Shown here: positions 36,139 through 44,780 of the stretch, piece after piece | How positions within the stretch are numbered: the stretch's first letter is position 1 | Layout of the letters: each line of letters begins with the position of its first letter | DNA from: Streptomyces longispororuber | Lineage (GTDB): Bacteria; Actinomycetota; Actinomycetes; Streptomycetales; Streptomycetaceae | Assembly (NCBI RefSeq): GCF_014656095.1 | Contig: NZ_BNBT01000002.1 | Span: 62,001-126,000 of the forward strand | Length of the DNA: 64,000 bases | Direction of reading: 5' to 3' | Position numbers and translations under genes: made by a program | The notes under the pieces: generated by a model | The model's input: only the letters and a program-made list of their open reading frames with translations | The model's database searches: none | What the model was told of the DNA's origin: nothing

Positions 36139-37595
36139 CGTCCCGCCCCTCGACGCCCCGTCGGAATGTTCGCCCGTACCACGAAGGCCGCCCCGGGCTC
36201 CGGGCCCGCCCGCAGCCGTCCGCCCAGGAGTTCCAGGCGTTCCCGCAGGCCCACCAGGCCGAGCCCGCTGCCGGGCAGGGGGTGCCACGAGGGTGCCTCC
36301 GGCGCGGAGTTGCGGACGCTCACCGCGAGGCTGTCCGGCAGGTAGCGCACGGACACCACGACGGTCGTACACCCGGCGTGCTTGTGCACGTTCGTGAGCG
36401 CCTCCTGTACGACGCGGTGCGCGGCCCGCTCCACCGCCGCGGGCAGCGGGCGCCGTTCGCCCTCGTCGTGCCGCTCCACCGTGAGGCCCGCGGCCCGGGA
36501 CGCGTCGAGGAGGCGGTCGAGATCGGCGAGACCCGGCGCGGGAGCGCGGGGTTCGGCCGCCGTGCCGGGGGCGCGCAGCACGCCGAGGACCTCCCTGAGG
36601 TCGGTGAGGGCCTCACGGCCGGTGGCGCGGACCAGCTCCGCGGTGCGCGCGGTGTCGTCGTCGCGGGCCGCCACCTCCAGGGCCCCGGCGTGCAGCACCA
36701 TCAAGGAGACCTTGTGCGCCACGACGTCGTGCATCTCCCGGGCGATGCGGGCGCGTTCGGTGATGCGCGCCTGCTCGGCGCGCGCGGCGTGCTCGCGCTC
36801 CAAGGCCGCGTGCTCGCGCTCCAGAGCCGCGTGTTCGCGTTCGAGGGCCGCGTGCTCGCGCTCCAGCGCGGCGTGTTCGCGGGCGAGGGCGGCGTGTTCG
36901 CCCTCCAGCCGTCCGGCGCGCTCGGCGAGGGCGGTCACCACCTGCCGCCTGGCGCGTACCCACAGGCCGATCACGAGCGGCATGCCGATGACGAACAGCG
37001 GGGACAGGCCCCGTTCCACCGGCGTGATCGCGTGGTCGGGCCCGAGCGGGAAGTCGGTGCCCAGGGCGTGGTGCAGCGCGGGCACACCGAGGAGCAACGC
37101 CCCGCCGGCGGCCCCGGCGAGCGCGATATGGGCACCGCGCCGCAGCGTCGTGCCCGCGTAGTAGGACGCGGCGAGGAAGCCGGGCCAGGAGGAGAACAGC
37201 ACCGCCCCCACGGCGGTCGCCGCGAACAGCGGCCACGGGTGCCGCCGCGCCACCGCCGCGGCCGCCGCGGACACGGCGGCGCACGCGATGATCGCGCCGC
37301 TGCGGACGGCCTCGCTGTCGGCCGCGACCGCCCACCACGCGGCCGGCCACGGCAGGGGCTCCACCGGGGACGCGAAACGGTCCGCGGCGAGCACCAGGTC
37401 GTCCGACAGGCGGTCCGAGTAGAAGACGAGCGTGACCGCGAACACGGCGAGGCCGACCACCCACGTCCGGCGCGCCCCGGCACCGCGCGCCGCCGCGCCG
37501 TACGCCGTCACCGCCCCGCTCGTCGCCGTCCCACCCGTCACCGCCCCACCGGAACTCACGCCGGAAGTCACGCCGGAAGTCACGCCGGAAGTCAC
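36135..37595 (-). CDS. NarL-partner histidine kinase (HisKA_3 type) with heptad-repeat linker
   Basis: This 486-residue sensor kinase has several N-terminal membrane helices (about 45-220). The HisKA_3 domain has phospho-His289 in REMHDVVAHKVSLMV, and the ATPase domain has VQEALTNVHKHAG (N box) and GSGLGLVGLRERLELLGG (G box). Between the membrane part and the H box lie six EHAALER heptads, a continuous coiled coil. The GTG start sits in a 12-bp tandem repeat giving the N-terminus TSGVTSGVTSG; three further in-frame GTGs in the repeat could serve as starts. It overlaps the response regulator gene by 4 nt, so the two form one system. The signal is unknown. Confidence 0.85.
   Translation of the reverse strand: MTSGVTSGVTSGVSSGGAVTGGTATSGAVTAYGAAARGAGARRTWVVGLAVFAVTLVFYSDRLSDDLVLAADRFASPVEPLPWPAAWWAVAADSEAVRSGAIIACAAVSAAAAAVARRHPWPLFAATAVGAVLFSSWPGFLAASYYAGTTLRRGAHIALAGAAGGALLLGVPALHHALGTDFPLGPDHAITPVERGLSPLFVIGMPLVIGLWVRARRQVVTALAERAGRLEGEHAALAREHAALEREHAALEREHAALEREHAALEREHAARAEQARITERARIAREMHDVVAHKVSLMVLHAGALEVAARDDDTARTAELVRATGREALTDLREVLGVLRAPGTAAEPRAPAPGLADLDRLLDASRAAGLTVERHDEGERRPLPAAVERAAHRVVQEALTNVHKHAGCTTVVVSVRYLPDSLAVSVRNSAPEAPSWHPLPGSGLGLVGLRERLELLGGRLRAGPEPGAAFVVRANIPTGRRGAGR
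36780..36910 (-). repeat. 21-bp tandem repeat coding coiled-coil heptads
   Basis: About six 21-bp units within the kinase gene encode EHAALER heptads (first EHAALAR, last EHAARAE). The units are nearly identical in DNA, which implies recent expansion and possible copy-number variation that would lengthen the signalling helix in steps of two turns. Boundaries are approximate. Confidence 0.8.
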
Positions 37596-37607
37596 GCCGG
37601 AAGTCTA
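37548..37607 (-). repeat. 12-bp tandem repeat carrying the kinase start codons
   Basis: Five 12-bp units span 37548-37607. On the coding (minus) strand three are exactly GTGACTTCCGGC; the first is TAGACTTCCGGC, and the last reads GTGAGTTCCGGT. Each GTG is in frame, so codons at 37595, 37583, 37571 and 37559 could all start translation. No Shine-Dalgarno is visible upstream. TAGACT in the first unit, with TTCGCG 17 bp further upstream, could be a promoter giving a leaderless message. Confidence 0.8.
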
Positions 37608-37809
37608 GGAAGGCGCCGCGGCCCCGCGAATCGGCCGATCGTCTCGACGCGTACTACCTGAGGATGACATCGCCCGTCGCTCCGCTCTGTTGCCCGCGTG
37701 TTGCAGGACCGTGGCCGAACGGCCCGACGGCTTCCCCGTGGTCGTGCCCCTCATTACGGTGCCGTGCGAAGGGAACCGGAGAGCCCTGGTCCCAGAAGGT
37801 GAGGACGCC

Positions 37810-38298
37810 GTGTCCGCGACCGACGAGTACCTGACCAACAACACCGCGTACGCGGCCTCCTTCCGCGGTCCGCTGCCCCTCCCCCCGTCCCGGCAGGTGG
37901 CGGTCGTCGCCTGCATGGACGCCCGGCTGAACGTGTACGCGCTCCTCGGCCTCGGTGAGGGCGAGGCGCACGTCATCCGCAACGCGGGCGGGGTGGTCAC
38001 CGACGACGCGATCCGTTCGCTCGCCATCAGCCAACGCCTGCTGGGGACCCGGGAGATCATCCTGATCCACCACACCGACTGCGGCATGCTCACCTTCACC
38101 GACGACGACTTCAAGCGGCGGATCGAGGAGGAGACCGGGCTGCGTCCGCCGTGGGCCGCCGAGGCGTTCCGCGACCTGGAGGACGACGTACGCCAGTCCG
38201 TCCGGCGCGTCACTTCGAGCCCGTTCGTCCCGCACACCGCGTCCGTCCGCGGCTTCGTCTTCGACGTCGCCACGGGACGCCTCAGCGAGGTGAAGTAG
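37810..38298 (+). CDS. Beta-class carbonic anhydrase
   Basis: This 162-residue zinc enzyme interconverts CO2 and bicarbonate in the cytoplasm. The metal ligands are Cys35 in VACMDARLN, His88 and Cys91 in HHTDCGM. The conserved Asp37-Arg39 dyad follows Cys35. RNAGGVVTDDAIRSLAIS is the family's substrate-side segment. The short length without the N-terminal helical arm matches the small actinobacterial type (Rv1284-like). The GTG start has GGTGAGG upstream; the longer in-frame option lacks a Shine-Dalgarno. It is divergent from the kinase gene over 214 bp in which I see no clear operator. Confidence 0.9.
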   Translation: MSATDEYLTNNTAYAASFRGPLPLPPSRQVAVVACMDARLNVYALLGLGEGEAHVIRNAGGVVTDDAIRSLAISQRLLGTREIILIHHTDCGMLTFTDDDFKRRIEEETGLRPPWAAEAFRDLEDDVRQSVRRVTSSPFVPHTASVRGFVFDVATGRLSEVK

Positions 38299-38501
38299 CG
38301 GCGGTCTCCCGGGAGTGCGGTTCCCTACCGTTACGGTGTGACCGGTCCGGCCGGTCGGCCGGTTGGTCCGCGCCGGGGCGTCGGCGCGGACCACGGGGGT
38401 GGCCGGGGCGGTTCCGGTCCTCCGGGGGAGACTGGGGCCCGCTGCCGGAAGCGGGACCGCAGCTCCGCCGACGGCCGGAGGGAAGGGGGGAAAGGGGAGG
38501 C

Positions 38502-39050
38502 ATGGCATCTGTCCACGAGGTCGAGCTGCTGGCCGCCCAGGCGCATGACGGCCAGTACGACAAGGCCGGCGTGCCCTACGTCGAGCACGTGCGCGCCGTG
38601 GCCGCGGGACTCGCGCCATTCGGTGCCCAGCTCGTCATGGCGGGCCTGCTGCACGACGTCCTGGAGGACACCGACCGGACCGCCGAGGACCTGCTGGGCG
38701 CGGGGGTGCCGGCGCGGGTCGTCGCCGTCGTCCAGGCCGTGACGAACGAGCCCGACGTGCCGTACGAGGTGATGCTCCGGCGCATCACCGGCGACCCCTG
38801 GGCGACGCTCGTGAAGATCGCGGACAACGCCCACAACTCCCGCCCCGACCGCGCCGCCCGGCTGCCCCGCGAGCAGCGGGAGCGCCTCGCGGCGAAGTAC
38901 CGCGCGGCGCGTGCCGTCCTGTGGCCCGCCGCGCGGCGGAGCGACATCGAGGCCATCGCCCGCCGCGTCAATCCCGCGCTGCTCGCCGAGCTGGACGGCC
39001 ACGGGCCCGGCCCGCGCGCACAGGCCGGGTCGTCGCCGAGGGAGACCTAG
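38502..39050 (+). CDS. HD-domain phosphohydrolase, RelA/SpoT hydrolase-like (MESH1-like)
   Basis: This 182-residue single-domain HD protein has metal ligands His29 in VPYVEHV, His51-Asp52 in LLHDVLEDTD and Asp108 in VKIADNAHNS. The Glu55-Asp56 pair after HD and the KIADNAHNS motif are hallmarks of the (p)ppGpp-hydrolysing domain of SpoT and small MESH1-type enzymes. A (p)ppGpp or related nucleotide phosphohydrolase role is likely but not certain. The ATG has a strong AGGGGAGG. It lies 203 nt after the carbonic anhydrase gene and could be separate. Confidence 0.82.
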   Translation: MASVHEVELLAAQAHDGQYDKAGVPYVEHVRAVAAGLAPFGAQLVMAGLLHDVLEDTDRTAEDLLGAGVPARVVAVVQAVTNEPDVPYEVMLRRITGDPWATLVKIADNAHNSRPDRAARLPREQRERLAAKYRAARAVLWPAARRSDIEAIARRVNPALLAELDGHGPGPRAQAGSSPRET

Positions 39051-39116
39051 GACGGCCTCGGAGGCTGCCCCCGGCCGGAGAGCCAGGCTCTGCCGGGGAG
39101 GCCCCGCGCGTCCGCG

Positions 39117-39899
39117 TCACTCCGTGCGGTGGTCCGCCCCGGCGATGCGCGCCGAGACGCACGGGTCCTCGTCGCGGTAGCCGAGGCGGTCGTAGAGCCG
39201 TCGCGCGGGGACGTTGTCGGCGAGCTGCCACAGCGTGCACACGCCGTACTCGCGTACGGCGTACCGGGTCAGCCAGGCGGTGAGGGCGGCGCCGAGCCCC
39301 TGGCCGCGCTGGGCGGCGTCGGTGGCGACGGACGCCATCAGGGGCGTGCCGCTGTCGCGCAGCCTGCTCAGGGCGCCGCACGCGACGAGCCGCCCGTGCG
39401 CGTCGCGGATCCCGGCCCAGAGGCGGACGTCGGCGGAGCCGGGGCCCGTGGAGTGGCGCGGGCTGTGTGCGGCGAGGAAGGCGCCGAGTTCGTCGTGGTG
39501 GTCCGCGCCGAGTGCGACCACCCGGTCCTCGTGCGGCGTGACCGGCGGCTCCGTGAGCGTCCAGCGGAACACCCACTCGACGACCTCGGTGAGCGGCAGC
39601 CGCTCCCCCACGAGCGCTTCGGCCCCCCGGGGCCCCGTGAACTCGCCCACCACGTCGGGCAGTTCGCGCTCGGCGCGCAGGACGAGGTCCGCCGCAGCCC
39701 GCGCGTCGCCGACGCTCCACACGTGTCCGCGCCCGGTGTCGAGCCAGGCGACGGCGCCGTCGCCGGACCAGCCGGACCGGTCGTCCTGGCGCCGCCGGGC
39801 GGCGCCGAAGCGCAGCAGCGCGGCACCGGACCGGTGCTCCAGGCCTTGGTCGAACAGGTCGGTGGTCCGGGTGGTCCGGGAGACAGTCGTGGCCTGCAT
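39117..39899 (-). CDS. GNAT family N-acetyltransferase
   Basis: This 260-residue protein has a C-terminal GNAT domain. The acetyl-CoA binding motif is QRGQGLGAALTAWLTRYA (R-G-x-G-x-G/A), and the last strand has TLWQLADNVPARRLYDRLGY. The N-terminal 110 residues resemble a second degenerate GNAT fold (SGWSGDGAVAWLDTGRG, ERELPDVVGEF). The substrate is unknown. The ATG at 39899 was chosen by homology-like domain start; only a weak GAGAG lies upstream. The 385 bp between its start and the tRNA show no further gene. Confidence 0.82.
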   Translation of the reverse strand: MQATTVSRTTRTTDLFDQGLEHRSGAALLRFGAARRRQDDRSGWSGDGAVAWLDTGRGHVWSVGDARAAADLVLRAERELPDVVGEFTGPRGAEALVGERLPLTEVVEWVFRWTLTEPPVTPHEDRVVALGADHHDELGAFLAAHSPRHSTGPGSADVRLWAGIRDAHGRLVACGALSRLRDSGTPLMASVATDAAQRGQGLGAALTAWLTRYAVREYGVCTLWQLADNVPARRLYDRLGYRDEDPCVSARIAGADHRTE

Positions 39900-40177
39900 C
39901 GCTCTCAGCAAAGGAAGGGGGTATGGGTACGAGTTCCGGGCGGTCGGCTCCGCGGCCGACCGGGCGCGCCGCGGGGGCAGCCGTGGCCGAGGGGTCGAGG
40001 TCGGGGGCCCCGGCAGCAACTGCGCGTGGCGCGCGCCCGGCCGGCCGGGACGGACACTCTGACATACGTGCCCCGGGGCGGGGCAAATCGGCGTCCGACC
40101 TGGCCTTTGTTCCCGTGGGCAGGGCACGCGGGCCGGAGCCCGGGCGCGCCCCCGGCCACCCGGAACAGCCGCCCGCA

Positions 40178-40202
40178 CCCGGCGCCCTCAGGGCGCGCCG
40201 GG
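40178..40202 (-). terminator. Hairpin downstream of the tRNA-like gene
   Basis: A GC-rich inverted repeat, CCCGGCGCGCCC / GGGCGCCGGG on the minus strand with a TGA loop and one bulged base, lies about 82 nt past the tRNA 3' end. It is a plausible terminator for that transcript. Confidence 0.45.
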
Positions 40203-40281
40203 TCCGCTGGCGCGGGCCACCGCCGTACGCGGCGGCCGGCGCGGGGAGCGTCGTACGGGCGGACCGTCGCGCGTGCCGGCC

Positions 40282-40370
<89 letters not shown>

Positions 40371-40378
40371 CTCACCCC

Positions 40379-40405
40379 GGGGAACGGTCAGTGCGGACCG
40401 TCCCC
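40379..40405 (-). terminator. Terminator after alpha/beta hydrolase gene
   Basis: A 10-bp stem with one bulged A (40379-40389 with 40396-40405) and a 6-nt loop lies about 100 nt past the hydrolase stop codon and just before the tRNA-like gene on the same strand. Confidence 0.55.
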
Positions 40406-40501
40406 CGAGGCACCCTCAGACTGCCCCCGCCTCCTGATCCGGCGCTGACGGGCGCCTGGAACGGGGCGGCGGGGCGTCGTCACGGCCCTGGCGGGCCCGG
40501 G

Positions 40502-41386
40502 TCACGGCCGCTCGGCCCCGGCGGCCGTGAGCGCGGCGACGTCGGCGAGGACCCGTGCCGCCGGGGCCGGGTCGACGAGCCACTTGAGGTGGCTGCCCGC
40601 CACGGTGCGGACGTCGTAGGGGTTGTCCGGCGTGAGCGCGTCGCCCTCGCGGATCAGCCGGTCCTGGGCGGCGAGCGGGATGCTCGCGTCGTCCGCCAGG
40701 CGTACGTAGGTCTTGGGTATGCGGCCCCAGGTGGCGGCCTGCGCCCGGTCGGCGGAGGTGCCGACGTCCAGGTTCTCGTCGGGCTGGAAGGTGTTGAGGA
40801 AGGTCAGGAACTCCTCGTCGGTGCCGTCGGCGAGGAAGGCCGCCTTGAAGGCCGCGAGGGCGGCCGGGTCCGCGGTGCGGAAGTTGACGCGCAGCAGGCC
40901 GAGTTCGGCGGGGTTCCCGGCCATGGCCAGGGCCAGTGAGGCGGCGTCGACCGAGGCCATCTCAGGCTCGGCGTAGTAGTCGTTGACGTCCAGGTCGACC
41001 GGGCACCAGGCCGAGACGTAGACGATGCGGTCGATCAGGTCCGGCCGCGCGTTGGCGGCGGCGGTGGCCGTGATGCCGCCGCGGCTGTGCGAGACGAGGA
41101 TCACGGGCCCGTTCTCCTTGGCCCGTTCCAGGACCCCGATCAGGTGCGCGGCGTTGTCGGCGAGCGTGACCCCCTTGATCGCGCCGGGCGCCGCGGCGAG
41201 CCCTTCGAGGTCCTGCGGCGCCTGGTAGGCGCGCGTGTACGTGGCCCCGAATCCGTGCCCGGGCAGGTCCACGGCGACCGAACGGTGCCCGAGGAGGCCG
41301 AGTTCGGCCTGGAGCGGCGCGAAGGAGAAGGAGTTCGCGAAGGCTCCATGCACCAGGATGAACGTCGGTTGCATCGGTCCACTCAC
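40502..41386 (-). CDS. Alpha/beta hydrolase
   Basis: This 294-residue cytoplasmic hydrolase has the oxyanion segment FILVHGAFANSFSF, the nucleophile elbow SHSRGG and a final His in AGSHLKWLVDPAPAARVL. The Asp is probably in the DDASIPLAAQDRL region. The fold and VAVDLPGHGFGATY strand resemble esterases of the salicylate/methyl-ester group, but the substrate is unknown. The GTG at 41386 was preferred because GGAGG lies 8 nt upstream; ATG 41374 is 12 nt inside. It is divergent from the ECF sigma gene, but I found no matching promoter on its side. Confidence 0.85.
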   Translation of the reverse strand: MSGPMQPTFILVHGAFANSFSFAPLQAELGLLGHRSVAVDLPGHGFGATYTRAYQAPQDLEGLAAAPGAIKGVTLADNAAHLIGVLERAKENGPVILVSHSRGGITATAAANARPDLIDRIVYVSAWCPVDLDVNDYYAEPEMASVDAASLALAMAGNPAELGLLRVNFRTADPAALAAFKAAFLADGTDEEFLTFLNTFQPDENLDVGTSADRAQAATWGRIPKTYVRLADDASIPLAAQDRLIREGDALTPDNPYDVRTVAGSHLKWLVDPAPAARVLADVAALTAAGAERP

Positions 41387-41710
41387 TTTCCGTTCCTCCG
41401 CGGCGCCGGCGGCGCGCGTGCCCGGGTACGGGCCGCCGCCGCGAGCGCCGCCGCCTCGCGGGCCGTCCCGTCGCGGGCGGCGGCGGCCGGGGCGGGGGCG
41501 GGTGTGGTCGTGAGCGCGGAGGTGTCGTTCGAAGGACGGCGCGGACGGTCGTCCGCGCCGGGAGGTCACCGTACTCAGCCAAGATCATCCGCACTACTGG
41601 TACGAGTCCCTCCGCTTTTCCGGTTCTCCGGTTTTCCGGCGCCGAGTGCTCGCGAGGGCCCCCGGCCCGCACAGCGGCGCGGCGATGTGACGCAGGCCAC
41701 CGCGCTCGGG

Positions 41711-41737
41711 TGTCACACGGCGGCGGGCAGCGGCGTC
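41711..41737 (+). promoter_or_regulatory. Predicted ECF41-type promoter of the sigma gene
   Basis: TGTCACA (41711-41717), 16 bp, then CGTC (41734-41737) lies 43 bp upstream of the sigma gene's start codon. It matches the described ECF41 promoter signature TGTCACA-N16-CGTC exactly. It implies positive autoregulation. Confidence 0.75.
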
Positions 41738-41779
41738 GTGTGCGTGACAGGAACGAGCCCGAACAGGCAGGAGCCGGCC

Positions 41780-42808
41780 ATGACCGAGGACCGCGACGAG
41801 CAGACCACCGGCACCACCACCACGTGCCCGGCCCCTGCCGACGACGGCCGTGGGGAGACCGCCGCGGACGACGGCCCTCATGTGACCGCCACCGACAACG
41901 ACCGCATGGGGACCGTCATCGACGACGCCAAGCGCATGGAGACCGCCGCCCGGACGTTCGTCGTCCACCGCAACCTGCTCTTCACCGTCGCCTACGAGCT
42001 GCTCGGCTCCGCCGCCGACGCCGAGGACGTCCTCCAGGAGACCTGGCTGCGCTGGGCCGGTGTGGACCTCGGCGCGGTCCGCGACCAGCGGGCGTACCTG
42101 GTGCGGATGACCACGCGGCAGGCCCTGACCCGGCTCCGTACGCTGCGTCGGCGCAAGGAGTCCTACGTCGGTCCGTGGCTGCCGGAGCCGCTGCTGACGG
42201 CACCGGACGTGGCCGACGACGTGGAGCTGGCCGACAGCGTGTCGATGGCCATGCTGCTCGTCCTGGAGACGCTCGCGCCGACCGAGCGCGCGGTCTTCGT
42301 GCTGCGCGAGGTGTTCGAGCTGGCGTACGACGACATCGCGGAGGCCGTGGAGAAGACGCCCGCCGCGGTCCGGCAGATCGCGCACCGGGCCCGGGCCCAT
42401 GTCGCGGCGCGCCGCCCGCGCGGCCTCGTGACCCCGGCCGAGACCCGCGCCGCGCTCGCGGCGTTCCGGCGGGCCCTGGAGACCGGCGACGTACAGCGGC
42501 TCCTCGACGTCATCGCGCCGGACGTCGTGCTGCTGACCGACGGCGGCGGCGTGGTGCGGGCGGCCCTGGCCCCCGTCGTGGGGGCCGAGGCGGTGGCCCG
42601 GGTGCTGGGCAGGATCCACGCCGGGATGTCACTGCGGCAGGTACAGGTCAACGGCCATCCGGCCCTCGTGCTGCGCCTGGACGGCCGCGTCGACACGGTC
42701 CTCGCGGTCCGCGTCGACGACGGCCTCGTCACGGGGCTCTACGCCGTCCGCAACCCGGAGAAGCTGGCGCGGCACGGCCGGGCGACGGCCGAGCCGCTGA
42801 GCCGCTGA
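41780..42808 (+). CDS. ECF41 (SigJ-like) sigma factor with C-terminal SnoaL-like domain
   Basis: This 342-residue sigma factor has an unusual 55-residue hydrophilic Thr/Asp-rich leader. Sigma region 2 follows (VHRNLLFTVAYELLGSAADAEDVLQETWLRW), then region 4 (LAPTERAVFVLREVFELAYDDIAEAV, AAVRQIAHRARAHV). The C-terminal 120 residues are an NTF2/SnoaL-like domain carrying DGGGVVRAALAPVVG, the motif that in ECF41 proteins replaces an anti-sigma factor. The ATG has AGGAG upstream. ECF41 genes are usually beside a carboxymuconolactone-decarboxylase/oxidoreductase gene; here the neighbours are a hydrolase and a permease. Promoter signature upstream supports self-activation. Confidence 0.9.
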   Translation: MTEDRDEQTTGTTTTCPAPADDGRGETAADDGPHVTATDNDRMGTVIDDAKRMETAARTFVVHRNLLFTVAYELLGSAADAEDVLQETWLRWAGVDLGAVRDQRAYLVRMTTRQALTRLRTLRRRKESYVGPWLPEPLLTAPDVADDVELADSVSMAMLLVLETLAPTERAVFVLREVFELAYDDIAEAVEKTPAAVRQIAHRARAHVAARRPRGLVTPAETRAALAAFRRALETGDVQRLLDVIAPDVVLLTDGGGVVRAALAPVVGAEAVARVLGRIHAGMSLRQVQVNGHPALVLRLDGRVDTVLAVRVDDGLVTGLYAVRNPEKLARHGRATAEPLSR

Positions 42809-42814
42809 GCCGGT

Positions 42815-44140
42815 TCAGCCCGTGGTCCCGGCCCGGCGGTGCCGGGCCGCGACGGCGGCGAGGAGCGCGCCGACGGCGAGCACGGCCAGCCCGCGCAGCC
42901 ACACGTCCCTCTCGATCTGCGTGGCCAGGACCACGCAGGACAGGGCGCCGAGCACGGGCAGCACCGTGGGCGCCCGGAAGTGGTCCCGGTCGGCCGGGAC
43001 GCGCCGCAGCACCAGCGCGGCGGTGTTCACGAGGAAGAAGACGACCAGCAGCAGGAGCACCAGCGTGGAGGCCAGCGTGGCCACGCTGCCGGTCAGGGCG
43101 AGAAGCAGGGAGAGCGCCGCCGTGACGGCGATGGCCGCCCACGGGGTGCGCCGCCCGGGCAGGACGCGGGTCAGGACGCCGGGCAGCAGGCCGTCCCGGG
43201 CCATGCCGAAGGCCAGGCGGGAGGACATGATGCCGGTGAGCAGCGCCCCGTTGGCGACGGCCACCAGGGCGATGACGCTGAAGACCCGCGGCGGCACCCC
43301 GCCGGCCTCCTTGACGACCTCGAGCAGGGGCCCGCTGCTGTCCACCAGGGTGTGCGTGGGCACGGCCGCCGCGGCGACGCAGCCGACCAGCACGTACACG
43401 AGCCCGGCCGTGAGCAGCGCGCCGAACAGGGCGCGGGGGTAGGAGCGCCGCGGGTCGCGGGTCTCCTCGGCGACGTTGACGGACGTCTCGAAGCCGACGA
43501 AGGAGTAGTACGCGAGGACGGCGCCGCTCAGCACCGCCGCGACGGGCCCGCTCCCCTCCGTGCCGACCTCGGTCAGGCGGCCGAGGTCCCCGTCGCCGCG
43601 GGCCAGGACCCAGGCGCCGAGCGCGATGACGAGGACGAGTCCGCCGACCTCGACGACGGTGGCGACGACGTTGGCCCGGGTGGACTCCTTGATGCCGCGC
43701 AGGTTCAGCAGCGCGAGCGCGCCCAGGAACACGAACGCCACCAGGGCGACGGGCAGCGTGACGAACTCGGCGAGGTAGTCCCCGGCGAACCCGCGGGCCA
43801 GCGCCGCCACCGACACCACCCCGGCGGCCAGCATGCAGAAACCGGCGAGGAAGCCCACGAACGGGCCGTAGGCCAGCGTGGTGTAGTGGGAGGCGCCGCC
43901 CGCCCTCGGGAACCGCGTGGCCAGCTCCGCGTAGGAGGCCGCGGTCAGCATGGCCAGACCCAGGGCCACGGCCAGCGGCAGCCACACCGCGGGCCCGGAC
44001 TCGGCGGCGACCTGGCCCACCAGCACGTACACCCCCGCTCCCAGGACGTCGCCGAGGATGAAGAAGTACAGGAGCGTGGTGGTGAGGGTCTTGCGCAGGG
44101 GTGACGGGCGTGCCGTCGACGGGTCTTGCGTGTCGTTCAT
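42815..44140 (-). CDS. APC superfamily amino acid permease
   Basis: This 441-residue permease has about 12 membrane helices. The first helix contains the APC signature LLYFFILGDVLGAGVYVLVG, and helix 6 reads AYYSFVGFETSVNVAEETRDP. The stretch NVAEETRDPRRSYPRAL after helix 6 is typical of APC amino acid transporters. The substrate is unknown. It converges on the sigma gene with only 6 bp between stops and no terminator visible there, so antisense read-through is possible. The ATG has only a weak Shine-Dalgarno. Confidence 0.88.
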   Translation of the reverse strand: MNDTQDPSTARPSPLRKTLTTTLLYFFILGDVLGAGVYVLVGQVAAESGPAVWLPLAVALGLAMLTAASYAELATRFPRAGGASHYTTLAYGPFVGFLAGFCMLAAGVVSVAALARGFAGDYLAEFVTLPVALVAFVFLGALALLNLRGIKESTRANVVATVVEVGGLVLVIALGAWVLARGDGDLGRLTEVGTEGSGPVAAVLSGAVLAYYSFVGFETSVNVAEETRDPRRSYPRALFGALLTAGLVYVLVGCVAAAAVPTHTLVDSSGPLLEVVKEAGGVPPRVFSVIALVAVANGALLTGIMSSRLAFGMARDGLLPGVLTRVLPGRRTPWAAIAVTAALSLLLALTGSVATLASTLVLLLLVVFFLVNTAALVLRRVPADRDHFRAPTVLPVLGALSCVVLATQIERDVWLRGLAVLAVGALLAAVAARHRRAGTTG

Positions 44141-44254
44141 GGACCACGTGTGCCCGCTCCGGGCCCGTGACACCCGGTGCCCCCGCCACTTGCCCCCGCC
44201 CGGGCGGATACCGGTGCGCCGGCCGCGTCCCTTCGGACAGGACTCGGACAGGGC

Positions 44255-44434
44255 TCAAGACAGGCACCGGAGCATCGCCGAGCAGCCGTCCGGGACGTCA
44301 CTGTGAGTGACGGAAGCGAGCAGCCCGGAGGGACCGAGCAGTGCGTTCCAGGCAACGTCGTCGGCCCGGTCGGCCGAGCGGGCGTCCACGCACGCGATCA
44401 CCGTGTCGAAGAGGACGAGGACCTCACTGGGCTC
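44255..44434 (-). pseudogene. Possible gene fragment in the 44.1-44.8 kb gap
   Basis: A minus-strand frame ending at TGA 44257-44255 reads VLVLFDTVIACVDARSADRA then DDVAWNALLGPSGLLASV, with good G/C third-position bias over about 55 codons. It has no evident start. Further along the same strand, 44440-44680, other frames give scattered protein-like pieces (ALAEPVAGLVRTTAVRMLHR). I do not recognise them. The 640-bp gap looks like decayed coding sequence. Confidence 0.3.
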
Positions 44435-44780
44435 GGGCCGGTCAACCTGCGGAGCCCGGTAAGGGACCGACAGCCGAGGAGAGGGTCGGAGCTCCGGTCC
44501 GGATCCGGACGCTGCCGCAGCGTCTTCGCCCCTGCCGGGGAGGTTCGAGTTGGTCGACGCGGTGGAGCATGCGTACGGCGGTGGTCCGCACCAGTCCCGC
44601 AACGGGCTCGGCCAGTGCCGAGAGGCCGCATGCGGCGAGGCAGGTGGACCGCGACCGCACTGGACGCCCCAGCCGCTGGCGAGATCCCGTAGGTCCTCGG
44701 CACTTTCGCTACTGCCAGGAAGGCCAACTCCGCTCCTACGCTGCTCACATCCCCCCTCCCCGACGGAAAGGCGAACCATC

